DNA of 64,000 nt from Candidatus Poribacteria bacterium (GTDB taxonomy: Bacteria; Poribacteria; WGA-4E; WGA-3G): contig JAJEEK010000008.1 in assembly GCA_022821065.1 (NCBI GenBank), positions 124,001 through 188,000 on the forward strand, in the 5' to 3' direction. The notes below the pieces were generated by a model. That model did no database searches. It was given only the letters and a program-made list of their open reading frames with translations, and was not told the origin of the DNA. This document shows, one piece after another, positions 1 through 7,077 of the stretch; positions within the stretch are counted from its first letter, which is position 1, and every line of letters begins with the position of its first letter. The translations under genes were made by a program, and so were the position numbers.

Positions 1-926
1 TCAAATTCCTCAGAATCAAAGAGTGCTTTATACCCGTGACATCCGCCGCGCGTCGCACGCGGGTCCAACGGTGTAACTTTAATACCTGGTACCTCACCGA
101 GCCAACCGTCTAACCATCGCATGTTTTTGTGGCGGTGGTTGGTCTCAGCTTCAAGCCGCGTGAGGCGAGAGAGCAGAAGCCCGGCTTGCCATTCCGTCAT
201 TCGGAAGTTGCCGCCGAAGGGTTCCGCTACGCCGAATTCGGCATCAGGCAGTGTGCGCCCACAATTGTGTAGTGCATAAGCACGTTCATAGAGCTCCCGA
301 TCGTTCATTAAAACGATACCGCCTTCACCTGCACAAAGGTTTTTCGAGGACTGAAAGCTGAAGCATCCGAAATGTCCCCAACTGCCGACCCCGCGTCCGC
401 GCCACTCTGCGCCGTGTGCTTGTGCACAATCTTCGACGATCTTAAGATCGTGTCGGTTCGCGATGTCAACGAGTGCATCCAAATCTGCTGGATAACCTGC
501 GATATGAACGGGTAGAATAACTTTCGTCTTTTCCGTTATTGCGGCTTCCACTTTGGAGGCATCCAGTAGGAAACTGTCGGGAGCAGTATCGACAAAGACC
601 GGCACGGCGTGCGTCATCAGAATCGCGACGACTGTCGCTTGGAAGGTATAGGGTGTCGTGATAACTTCATCATCCGGACAAACACCAGCGGCTTTTAGGG
701 CGATATAAAGCGCGGATGTACCGCTATTAACACAAACGCCATACTTTGCCCCTTGGAATTCGGCGAACTGTTGTGCAAATTCTGGAACCTTCGGTCCACC
801 AACACCCCATTGTCCGCTTTTGTAAATACTTTCAAACGCTTCGATATCGGCAGGATCCTGTGTGGGCCAAGTAGGATAACCGGCTGTTCGGACAGGTTCG
901 CCGCCGTTTATTGCCAATGTTGCCAT
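1..926 (-). CDS. DegT/DnrJ/EryC1/StrS family PLP aminotransferase (3' end cut by window)
   Basis: About 308 residues are readable and the frame is still open at the window edge, so the C-terminus is missing. The family transfers an amino group to keto-sugars or related compounds using PLP, usually for surface glycan or secondary metabolite sugars. The start MATLAINGGEPVRT is typical of the AHBA-synthase-like branch. The motif CFSFQSSKNLCAGEGG carries the lysine expected to bind PLP, and an EDCAQAHG motif (PLP-binding Asp region) lies before it. The start at 924-926 follows a GGGGGATGAAAAG ribosome site. The next gene starts at 1502 and ends at 948, 21 bases upstream on the same strand, so co-transcription is possible. 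The substrate cannot be told from sequence alone. Confidence 0.9.
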   Translation of the reverse strand, partial: MATLAINGGEPVRTAGYPTWPTQDPADIEAFESIYKSGQWGVGGPKVPEFAQQFAEFQGAKYGVCVNSGTSALYIALKAAGVCPDDEVITTPYTFQATVVAILMTHAVPVFVDTAPDSFLLDASKVEAAITEKTKVILPVHIAGYPADLDALVDIANRHDLKIVEDCAQAHGAEWRGRGVGSWGHFGCFSFQSSKNLCAGEGGIVLMNDRELYERAYALHNCGRTLPDAEFGVAEPFGGNFRMTEWQAGLLLSRLTRLEAETNHRHKNMRWLDGWLGEVPGIKVTPLDPRATRGGCHGYKALFDSEEF

Positions 927-947
927 CTTTTCATCCCCCTTCAATCT

Positions 948-1502
948 TTACGCTAACTTTTCTACATAATCCTGCAAATCTGGTAGTTGTGCTCTATCAA
1001 ACACGTTTTGTAAAAGAGAATCTAAATGACCCTCTTCAACCTTAGCAATCAATGTGTTGAGAACATCTCGTGCTTTTCTTTTTAATTCAGTGTCAATCGC
1101 GCCGATTTGGATTGCCTCTTCAAACTCGTCTTCATCCTGAATTTGGTATGTGCCGTTTGGGTTTATCCAGAGGTCCAAAAATAGATCGGTTATCTCGAAA
1201 CAGTCAAGTTTGCCTGTCGCATTTATGTTTCGTTTGACAGGTTTCATAATATCACAGTAATAGCCGGTCCACTCGTTATCCAGATTGTAAATTTTGCCGA
1301 CATCATACCACAATCCTGTAAACACAAACCAGATGGCGGCGAAGTTATCCCCTAAAACTGTTTCACCGTTTTGAACGATCGGTGAAGAAGGTTTAACCCG
1401 TTGAGACGTAACAATGACCTTCTCGTCTACATAAAGCAATTCCTGTTGAAAGTGATTAACGCGGTTTGGCGGTCTTTTATAGGTAAGTGTTACAGTCTCC
1501 AT
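948..1502 (-). CDS. DUF402 family protein
   Basis: A 184-residue protein. The C-terminal half matches the DUF402 pattern: FVFTGLWYDVGKIYNLDN, then LDLWINPNGTYQIQDEDE followed by an acidic, helical tail. Characterised DUF402 members are metal-dependent nucleoside tri/diphosphatases, or are fused to RNase domains; that function is only a family inference here. I chose the ATG at 1500-1502, preceded by AAGG in the leader AACCGCAAGGAAAATTTAAA. The frame stays open to an upstream start at 1664, but that would overlap the preceding methyltransferase gene and adds residues unlike the family. It lies 76 bases downstream of that gene. Confidence 0.75.
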   Translation of the reverse strand: METVTLTYKRPPNRVNHFQQELLYVDEKVIVTSQRVKPSSPIVQNGETVLGDNFAAIWFVFTGLWYDVGKIYNLDNEWTGYYCDIMKPVKRNINATGKLDCFEITDLFLDLWINPNGTYQIQDEDEFEEAIQIGAIDTELKRKARDVLNTLIAKVEEGHLDSLLQNVFDRAQLPDLQDYVEKLA

Positions 1503-1530
1503 TTTTTTAAATTTTCCTTGCGGTTTGTTG
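1503..1530 (-). promoter_or_regulatory. Recurrent gene-start leader with ribosome binding site
   Basis: Reading toward the DUF402 start, CAACAAACCGCAAGG is followed by an A/T-rich 13-base spacer and the ATG. Nearly the same string occurs at 2584-2615 (minus), at 41751-41774 (plus, directly before an ATG) and, shortened, at 48149-48170 (minus, before an ATG). AAGG is the likely anti-SD contact; the rest is an unexplained conserved context. Confidence 0.45.
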
Positions 1531-1578
1531 AGGTTAACTTGGCAAAAGATGTGCTTCTTCGTAGCGTCCCTCTCCAGA

Positions 1579-2709
1579 TCACCCGTTGTTTTGTGCTGAG
1601 TGGTAAGACGCAATTGCTTCACGGAAGGCTTTGATATGCTTCGGGGTCGTCCCACAACAGCCACCTATCAAGTAAGCACCGGCTTCGATGAGTGCCGGAA
1701 TATGGCTCGCCATCTCGTTAGGTGTCTGCGTATAGACGGTATTATGGTTTTTGTCGAGTTTCGGCATGCCGGCGTTCGGATACGCCATCATCCATTTCCC
1801 ATTGACCCCTTTTTCGGTGAGGGCAGTCTGCAGCTGCTGTGTGCCAACAATCGCGTAGGGCATCCCGGTATGTTCGTCACGTCTGGATTCCGCGCCGCAG
1901 TTCACACCGAGGATACTAACGGCATCTAACAGAGCACCATCTCCAGAAAATTCACTGTTCGTGAGAATCTCAAGCAGATCGGCGGGAGAGTTCCCCCAAT
2001 CTGTCCGATAGATGACCTTGCCAGTCCGCCGCTCCTTCGTCCATTTATACGTTAAATTCACTGCAATCGGGAGCCCTGTCTCACGCGCAATATCTACGGC
2101 GATTGCCGCCTCCTTGGCAGAAAACATCGTCTCAAGACAGAGAAAATCCACGCCTTCTTCTGCCAAGGTGTGGATCACCAATTTATGTGCCTCTCTCGCG
2201 TCTTTATTTGCAATGCCGAAAGTGGTATCTCCGCTATCGGCTTCAATTGCACCGGGGGAGGGTCCCACGGAGCCTGCAATGTACACCTCTTTTTCGCTCT
2301 GTTCGGCAGCGGCTTTCGCATGTTGAACAGCGAGTCGTGTGAGCTGTTGGGCATCCGCGATGTCTTGCCCCGCCATTTCCAGATGGAGTGGAGATGCTAC
2401 AAATGTGTTTGTTCCAACTGCCTCAGCACCTGCGTTGATATAATCCGAATGAATATCGATAACGGTCGTAGGATGTAATTCGTTGGCGAGTGCGCTGTTC
2501 GCGAGTTCTATATCGCGTGCGAATAACTGCGAACCGAACCCACCATCGTAGAGGATCGGTTCATCCAATTTCAGGCGTTCTCGGAAATTTTTAATTTTAC
2601 CTTGCGGTTCGTTGAGATGTTCTAAGGATTTCACGTCTCTCTCCGTTGTCTTGGGTTCTCCTATCTCGTGATACCACCCACTGCCTAAAGGCAGGGGCTT
2701 CGGTTTCAT
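1579..2709 (-). CDS. Homocysteine S-methyltransferase family protein
   Basis: The open frame is 376 residues. From about residue 42 (FRERLKLDEPILYDGGFGS) it matches the zinc-dependent homocysteine methyltransferase barrel: LGVNCGAESR provides one Cys ligand and LIGGCCGTTPKH the Cys pair. The family moves a methyl group to homocysteine to give methionine, from S-methylmethionine, betaine or a methyl-corrinoid. No B12 domain is present, but a separate corrinoid protein lies at 9841-10599 and a reductive activator at 4222-6105. The first ~20 residues are encoded by the right end of the neighbouring IS element (the ATG at 2709 lies inside it), so the listed start is doubtful. In-frame alternatives are GTG at 2634 and TTG at residue 48. 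The native start seems displaced or mutated. Confidence 0.85.
   Translation of the reverse strand: MKPKPLPLGSGWYHEIGEPKTTERDVKSLEHLNEPQGKIKNFRERLKLDEPILYDGGFGSQLFARDIELANSALANELHPTTVIDIHSDYINAGAEAVGTNTFVASPLHLEMAGQDIADAQQLTRLAVQHAKAAAEQSEKEVYIAGSVGPSPGAIEADSGDTTFGIANKDAREAHKLVIHTLAEEGVDFLCLETMFSAKEAAIAVDIARETGLPIAVNLTYKWTKERRTGKVIYRTDWGNSPADLLEILTNSEFSGDGALLDAVSILGVNCGAESRRDEHTGMPYAIVGTQQLQTALTEKGVNGKWMMAYPNAGMPKLDKNHNTVYTQTPNEMASHIPALIEAGAYLIGGCCGTTPKHIKAFREAIASYHSAQNNG
2584..2615 (-). promoter_or_regulatory. Second copy of the gene-start leader, lacking an ATG at its end
   Basis: CAACGAACCGCAAGG followed by TAAAATTAAAAA matches the leader before the DUF402 gene, but the codon expected to be ATG reads TTT, and an in-frame ATT lies just upstream. 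This probably marks the ancestral start region of the homocysteine methyltransferase gene, now read through as part of the longer open frame. Confidence 0.4.
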
Positions 2710-2900
2710 AGCGACTGCGGTTTTCTCTATGAGTCCACTGTCTTATTGTCGCTCCACCAGCAGGCTATTATTCCGAATCAGATCGGTTTTATCGTGTATC
2801 AAGACACGGGTACCCCAGCCTGCAATATGTTTATCGCAGCGTTCACGTCTCGGTCATGGTGTGAACCACAATTACGGCATGTCCACTGTCTATCAGAGAG
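2668..2900 (-). ncRNA. Putative omega RNA (reRNA) of TnpB
   Basis: TnpB guide RNAs are made from the 3' end of tnpB plus the element's right end, with the guide taken from flanking DNA. Here the stretch after the last conserved TnpB codons ends in the right-end hairpin at 2677-2697. The predicted guide would begin just beyond the hairpin, near 2655-2670. Position and length are inferred from family knowledge; no structure was computed. Confidence 0.35.
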
Positions 2901-3911
2901 AGAAAGCTTTTCGTTGTGATAGCCACAATTCGAACACGGTTTTGTTGTCGCAGTCCAACGACCTGCTTTCAATAAGGTTTTACCATACTTAGCACATGTC
3001 CATTCAAGGATTGATGCGAACTCACCGAAAGCAATATCAGAAACTTTGCGTCCCCAAAGGCGTTTCATACCTTCAAGATTCAGGGTCTCAATCGCAATGC
3101 TATCGTATTTACGCACAAGACGGAGGGCTAACTTGAAAAACCAATCGCGTCTACGATTGGCTATATCCTTATGCACACGGGCAAGGTGTCGTTTCGCACG
3201 ATACCACCCATTTGATAGATATTGCTTGCCAGAGAGTGCCTTGTTTGCTACACGGATTGCCTTCAGACTTTGCTTATAGAACTCTGGCGACGCTATCTTC
3301 GTTCCGTCTGAAAGGGTGAGGAATGTTTTACTACCGAAGTCTGCCCCTGCCTCATGACTGGTCAATGGGAGTTTCTCGGAAGGTTCGCAATCCTCGCAGA
3401 CAATATAGAGATAGTAGTCGCCAACATTATCACGTTTGATAGTCACTTTTTTTATACTGCCTGTCCAGTCGCGGTGTTTCCAAAATGTGAAGGACTTTTT
3501 TAGACAGTTGATCGTCAGACGATTGCCTTCTATTTTGTATCCCGCCTGTGTGAACGTCACAGATTTGTATTTGTGATTCGGCTTAATTTTCGGTTTACCA
3601 ACTTTACGTGTCGTTTTGCCTGTTTTGCGGTCTTCTATATTGTCAAAGAAACGTTGGTATCCTAAATCTATACGGATAGCAACGTCTTGGATCATTTGAC
3701 TCGGCAAAGCGTTCCAATGCGGTTTCGTCGTCCGCTTGAGTTTCGTGATATGTTTCAAGATACGAGACAACGAAGCATATTTACCATAAATCCGATAGTA
3801 GCGACGCTGAAGACGCAAGATATGCAGATGGACACTGTGCAAATCATCTATCAGATTGCCAATCTGTATCACATTCGATTGATGAGAGAACTCATATTTG
3901 TAGGTTTTCAT
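2799..3911 (-). CDS. tnpB: RNA-guided endonuclease TnpB (OrfB, IS605 type)
   Basis: A full-length 370-residue TnpB. The RuvC-like triad is visible: Asp191 (EAGADFGSK), Glu275 (SIAIETLNLEGM) and Asp355 (HHDRDVNAAINIL). A zinc finger CSNCG/CRNCG uses Cys326, 329, 345 and 348. These residues are intact, so the nuclease may be active. TnpB cuts DNA next to a short TAM, guided by omega RNA, and helps retain the element at its donor site. There is no tnpA partner. The start ATG follows a strongly structured leader (3921-4028). The reading frame has no frameshift, suggesting recent arrival or selection. Confidence 0.93.
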   Translation of the reverse strand: MKTYKYEFSHQSNVIQIGNLIDDLHSVHLHILRLQRRYYRIYGKYASLSRILKHITKLKRTTKPHWNALPSQMIQDVAIRIDLGYQRFFDNIEDRKTGKTTRKVGKPKIKPNHKYKSVTFTQAGYKIEGNRLTINCLKKSFTFWKHRDWTGSIKKVTIKRDNVGDYYLYIVCEDCEPSEKLPLTSHEAGADFGSKTFLTLSDGTKIASPEFYKQSLKAIRVANKALSGKQYLSNGWYRAKRHLARVHKDIANRRRDWFFKLALRLVRKYDSIAIETLNLEGMKRLWGRKVSDIAFGEFASILEWTCAKYGKTLLKAGRWTATTKPCSNCGYHNEKLSLSDRQWTCRNCGSHHDRDVNAAINILQAGVPVS

Positions 3912-3920
3912 GACATGACC

Positions 3921-4028
3921 AGTTACCAGCCTTTATCCTGTTTCAGTGGGAAAGCAAGCACGTTACCGGGGTCCCCACCCGTTACTGGGAAGGGGGCGGT
4001 AACGCTGAAACTGCTTGCCAACTGGTAA
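3921..4028 (-). other. Structured leader between the IS left end and tnpB
   Basis: Several inverted repeats overlap here: TTACCAG 3923-3929 with CTGGTAA 4022-4028; GTTTCAG 3940-3946 with CTGAAAC 4005-4011; CGTTACCG 3961-3968 with CGGTAACG 3997-4004. GCAAGCA 3954-3960 can pair with TGCTTGC 4012-4018, which would cross the second stem (an alternative or pseudoknotted fold). It lies just before the tnpB start and may control its expression or be part of the element's left end. Confidence 0.5.
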
Positions 4029-4221
4029 TAGTAATGATACCATAAAATGCACACAGAAGTCAACTGTTTTTTTGACACAAACCTAACGCCCGTCTACATC
4101 CCACAAGCTAAAGCATGGGGATTTGACGGGGGAGTGTTAAAGATTGGACAGATCTTCAGTCGCGTAGAATTCAACAGAAACCGTTGTGAAACGAAGTGGA
4201 ACAACGCATAGGAGCCTATAG

Positions 4222-6105
4222 TTAAAAAAACATCGGTTTGAATTGACAACCTTCCACGAATATATCAAAGAAATCTGGGGTCGTTTCCAATTCAATATGC
4301 TCGATGTTGCTAACGAACGCTTCAATATGTGCGCGCTTTCTTTCGGAAAGGAGGACAGCCGTTGCTCCCGCTACCGCGGCGTTACCGATCTTAACGATAT
4401 TTGCCTCGGGTACAGGTGCGAGGAATCCAATTTCAACTGCATCTTGCAGGTTAACATAGTTGGCGAAACCACCTGCCAAAAACAGGGTTGTGATGTCTTG
4501 TGGAACACAACCAAAGTGTCGGAGAACAATATACTGTCCACAGTAGTTTGCCGCCTTTGCCTGTGCTAAATTGCTCGCATCTTCGCGTGAAAAAGTAATG
4601 CCGTGTTCCGGCAAAATTGACATAATGCGTTGCTTCCTATCTGCGAAAACGCCTTTTGGTGTCATCTGATCGTTCCGACGCAGCTCAGCGAGGAGTGAAA
4701 TCAGTCCGGAACCGCATAGTCCCTGCGGTGTTTCTTCATCAATTGTATCATAGTCGAACTGATTACCATTCCATTTCACAGACTCGATAGCGCCCGGGTA
4801 AGCAGGCATCCCGTATTCAATACCACCACCTTCAAATGCTGGACCTGCAGGACACGATGCAGCGACCATCCGCTCCGTATTTCCGACCACCACCTCGGTG
4901 TTCGTCCCAACATCGACTAACATGATGGTTTCGTCCTGTGCGGCGATGTCAATTGAGACTAAATCTGCGGCGACATCTGCACCGACATGGCTGGCAATCA
5001 ACGGCAGGCTATACACCATCGCTTTCGGGTTCGCGCGGACACCCAAACGACGCGTTTTTTCAGTCAACGATGTGGTTGAACGGATGCCGTCCCGATATTC
5101 GTGTTCAATCACGGATTTATAAGGCTTTTGTCCGATGCTTTGCACATCCTGTTTGAAGAAAATGTCGCGCATCGTTGTGTTACCGACAACGACAACCTCG
5201 TAAATTTCTTGTCTGACGAAGTTGTGTCTGTCGCACAACGCCATGATTTCACTGTTCAGGGCAGCGATAAGCGAGCGTCGGAGTTCCCCGTGAAATTCAC
5301 CGTCATAGGAGATACGGTTCATGATGTCGCTGCCACCGAAACGCTGCGGGTTTTCAAAAGAGCTAACGGAGACGATTTTTCCGTTCTCCAAGTCCACCAG
5401 ATTCGCCACGACTGTCGTTGTGCCGATGTCTATGGCTAACCCATAAAGGTGTCCTCGGTACTTATCAATAGGTTCATCCTTGTAGTAGACAGTGCCGTCG
5501 CGGTGTGTGACCCGCGGATTCAATTCCAAAGTTTGATTGTCATCTATCGTGGAATGCGTTAGAATCTTCGGTGTGCGCCGGAGGGGTGTGAATTCGACAT
5601 CCGAATTGACATCAAGGACAACCGCTTGGCAGGCGAGGCGGTAGTTCTCCCGCAGGAACGCTTCTGCCTCGTTAGGGGGTCGTAGGCTGTCCATACCGCG
5701 TTTAATTTCAACGATGCATTCGTGGCACTGACCGGTTCGGAAGCAGGAGGTGGGGACCTGAACAGTTAAATCGTCGGCATAGTCAAAAACGGTTTTTCCG
5801 GGCGTGAGTTGATAAACCTTTCCGTCGCAAGTGATTGTGCCTTGGGATTCCGTTGTTTGATCAAGCGCGTCCGTCTCCCATGCGCTACGATAATCCAATT
5901 TATCGTCGCCGACACACAGCAATCCTGTTCCTTCGTCGATCTTCCGTTGGTTTCGGCAGCCGAACTGCGCTGTGCAGTGGTCAAACCGATTTTTGTAGGG
6001 ACACCGATAGGTCGCCTGTTCATCGGCGTGAACAACCAGTCCTTCAAAAATCTGCGTAATTTTATTAAGACGCTTCTCGTATTCGGCTTTGTCTATCTTC
6101 TTCAT
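4222..6105 (-). CDS. RACo/RamA-like corrinoid activation protein: 2Fe-2S ferredoxin plus ASKHA domain
   Basis: A 627-residue protein. The N-terminal part has a Cys set (C35, C44, C50, C64) that could bind metal. Next comes a plant-type 2Fe-2S site with C121, C127, C130 and C159 (PTSCFRTGQCHECIVEI ... YRLACQ). From about residue 215 it is an ASKHA ATPase domain, with AIDIGTTTVVANL as the phosphate-1 loop and MLVDVGTNTEVVVG further on. This architecture is that of the reductive activators that use ATP to reset inactive Co(II) corrinoid proteins to Co(I). The separate corrinoid protein at 9841-10599 and the methyltransferase at 1579-2709 are plausible partners. The extra four-Cys N-terminus is not standard for RACo as I know it. 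Confidence 0.85.
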   Translation of the reverse strand: MKKIDKAEYEKRLNKITQIFEGLVVHADEQATYRCPYKNRFDHCTAQFGCRNQRKIDEGTGLLCVGDDKLDYRSAWETDALDQTTESQGTITCDGKVYQLTPGKTVFDYADDLTVQVPTSCFRTGQCHECIVEIKRGMDSLRPPNEAEAFLRENYRLACQAVVLDVNSDVEFTPLRRTPKILTHSTIDDNQTLELNPRVTHRDGTVYYKDEPIDKYRGHLYGLAIDIGTTTVVANLVDLENGKIVSVSSFENPQRFGGSDIMNRISYDGEFHGELRRSLIAALNSEIMALCDRHNFVRQEIYEVVVVGNTTMRDIFFKQDVQSIGQKPYKSVIEHEYRDGIRSTTSLTEKTRRLGVRANPKAMVYSLPLIASHVGADVAADLVSIDIAAQDETIMLVDVGTNTEVVVGNTERMVAASCPAGPAFEGGGIEYGMPAYPGAIESVKWNGNQFDYDTIDEETPQGLCGSGLISLLAELRRNDQMTPKGVFADRKQRIMSILPEHGITFSREDASNLAQAKAANYCGQYIVLRHFGCVPQDITTLFLAGGFANYVNLQDAVEIGFLAPVPEANIVKIGNAAVAGATAVLLSERKRAHIEAFVSNIEHIELETTPDFFDIFVEGCQFKPMFF

Positions 6106-6161
6106 AGTGTTTGGTTATCGGTTCAGCAATTTGTGTTAGACAATATAGCGATCTAATTGTA

Positions 6162-6181
6162 GGGGCGAGGTTTCCTCGTCC
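6162..6181. repeat. Dispersed palindrome (GGGGCGAGG/CCTCGTCC)
   Basis: GGGGCGAGG, a three-base T loop and CCTCGTCC form a hairpin between the stop at 6223 and the start at 6105. It resembles other short palindromes in the gaps of this window, and could also end transcription coming from the gene at 6223-7053. Confidence 0.5.
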
Positions 6182-6222
6182 GATTCCAAGCATCTATCAT
6201 CAATTTGAAGTTGGGTAGAACA

Positions 6223-7053
6223 CTAATTCTCTTCAATCAGTTGCTTCAAATCCTGAATAAAATGCTCGAAAAGTTTAACTTTGTCGCTCTCTTCAAGTTC
6301 TTCCATTGTTAGTACGTAGGTGCCGTCAAGGTCAATCTCTGCAATGATTCGATCTCTCTTTGGTATGTCTACAATCTTTAGGGTTTCATCTAAATCAGCC
6401 GTGATGAGATAAAATTTGATAGAGGCTTTATTTTTTTCTCTCTGAAGTTTGCGTTTCCAATAAGCTTGCTCAATGATCTGATTTTTCAAATTAACCAGAC
6501 ACGAGATTACGGCGATAGGGCGCGAATTTTCAGGGTTATAAATAACGAGATCAACATTTGGAAGGTAAGAATTGAATTCTCCGTAATCAATCGTCAAATA
6601 CTGTCTAACGTCTTCTAATTCTTCAGACGGGGTGCTGCCATGTTCTAATTCATAGCGGCTAACCACCTTCAGCTCCAATTCTTTAATGGCTTCAGTGATA
6701 ATGTGTTGTATCTTTTCTCTAAAAGTATCGCCCTTAGCTGTCCGCCAGTCTTTTCCCAGTTCTCCAGTCAAGGAAGCAGTTAAACCTTCCAAGGCAACAG
6801 CACCTGCAAAGTCACCCCATAAAGCGGATTCTCCATAGTGTTCGCTGAGTTGGTCTATGATGTGGCTTGTATAGTCAACAATGCTGAAATCAATGACATT
6901 CCTTTCTATTAGGATGTCCACTAACGTCTCTACTAACGGGTCATTATATCCTATCTCGTAAAGAGCATCCGTAAGGATGTTTCTTTTTCCCTCAAGAGGA
7001 CGATCTCCACGTGCTGTTGGGGCTGCTATGATAGGTTTAGTTGTATTATTCAC
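6223..7053 (-). CDS. BsaWI-like restriction endonuclease family protein, active site possibly altered
   Basis: A 276-residue protein starting at GTG (7053) after AGAGGA. The region NVDLVIYNPENSRPIAVIS followed by AYWKRKL resembles the PD-(D/E)XK core of the BsaWI family (W/CCGGW cutters), where I recall a consensus close to ISVKTSLRER before an aligned AYWK motif. Here that stretch reads ISCLVNLKNQ: the presumed catalytic Lys is Leu and the nearby Arg/Glu are changed. If the recalled alignment is right, the nuclease may be inactive or use other residues. It lies 24 bases downstream of the DUF262 gene and probably shares its transcript. No cognate cytosine methyltransferase is beside it, which is odd for a type II enzyme. 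Confidence 0.5.
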   Translation of the reverse strand: MNNTTKPIIAAPTARGDRPLEGKRNILTDALYEIGYNDPLVETLVDILIERNVIDFSIVDYTSHIIDQLSEHYGESALWGDFAGAVALEGLTASLTGELGKDWRTAKGDTFREKIQHIITEAIKELELKVVSRYELEHGSTPSEELEDVRQYLTIDYGEFNSYLPNVDLVIYNPENSRPIAVISCLVNLKNQIIEQAYWKRKLQREKNKASIKFYLITADLDETLKIVDIPKRDRIIAEIDLDGTYVLTMEELEESDKVKLFEHFIQDLKQLIEEN

Positions 7054-7077
7054 TGTTTAGGTCCTCTTTAAATTGCA

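Larger units (their letters stand above)
2660..4140 (-). mobile_element. IS200/IS605-family element carrying only tnpB (IS1341-like)
   Basis: A tnpB gene is flanked by the subterminal hairpins typical of the family. At the right end (2677-2697) the minus strand reads CCCCTGCCTTTAGGCAGTGGG. At the left end (about 4091-4131) it reads CCCCATGCTTTAGCTTGTGG inside an outer CCCGTC/GACGGG stem. No tnpA (Y1 transposase) is present, so movement would need a transposase in trans. The exact cleavage points were not determined, so both ends are approximate. The right end has landed at the 5' end of the homocysteine methyltransferase gene. Confidence 0.8.

Noticed and set aside
1503..1664. Longer start for the DUF402 protein
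   Set aside because: It would overlap the methyltransferase gene and add residues unlike the family; the leader with AAGG fits the ATG at 1502.
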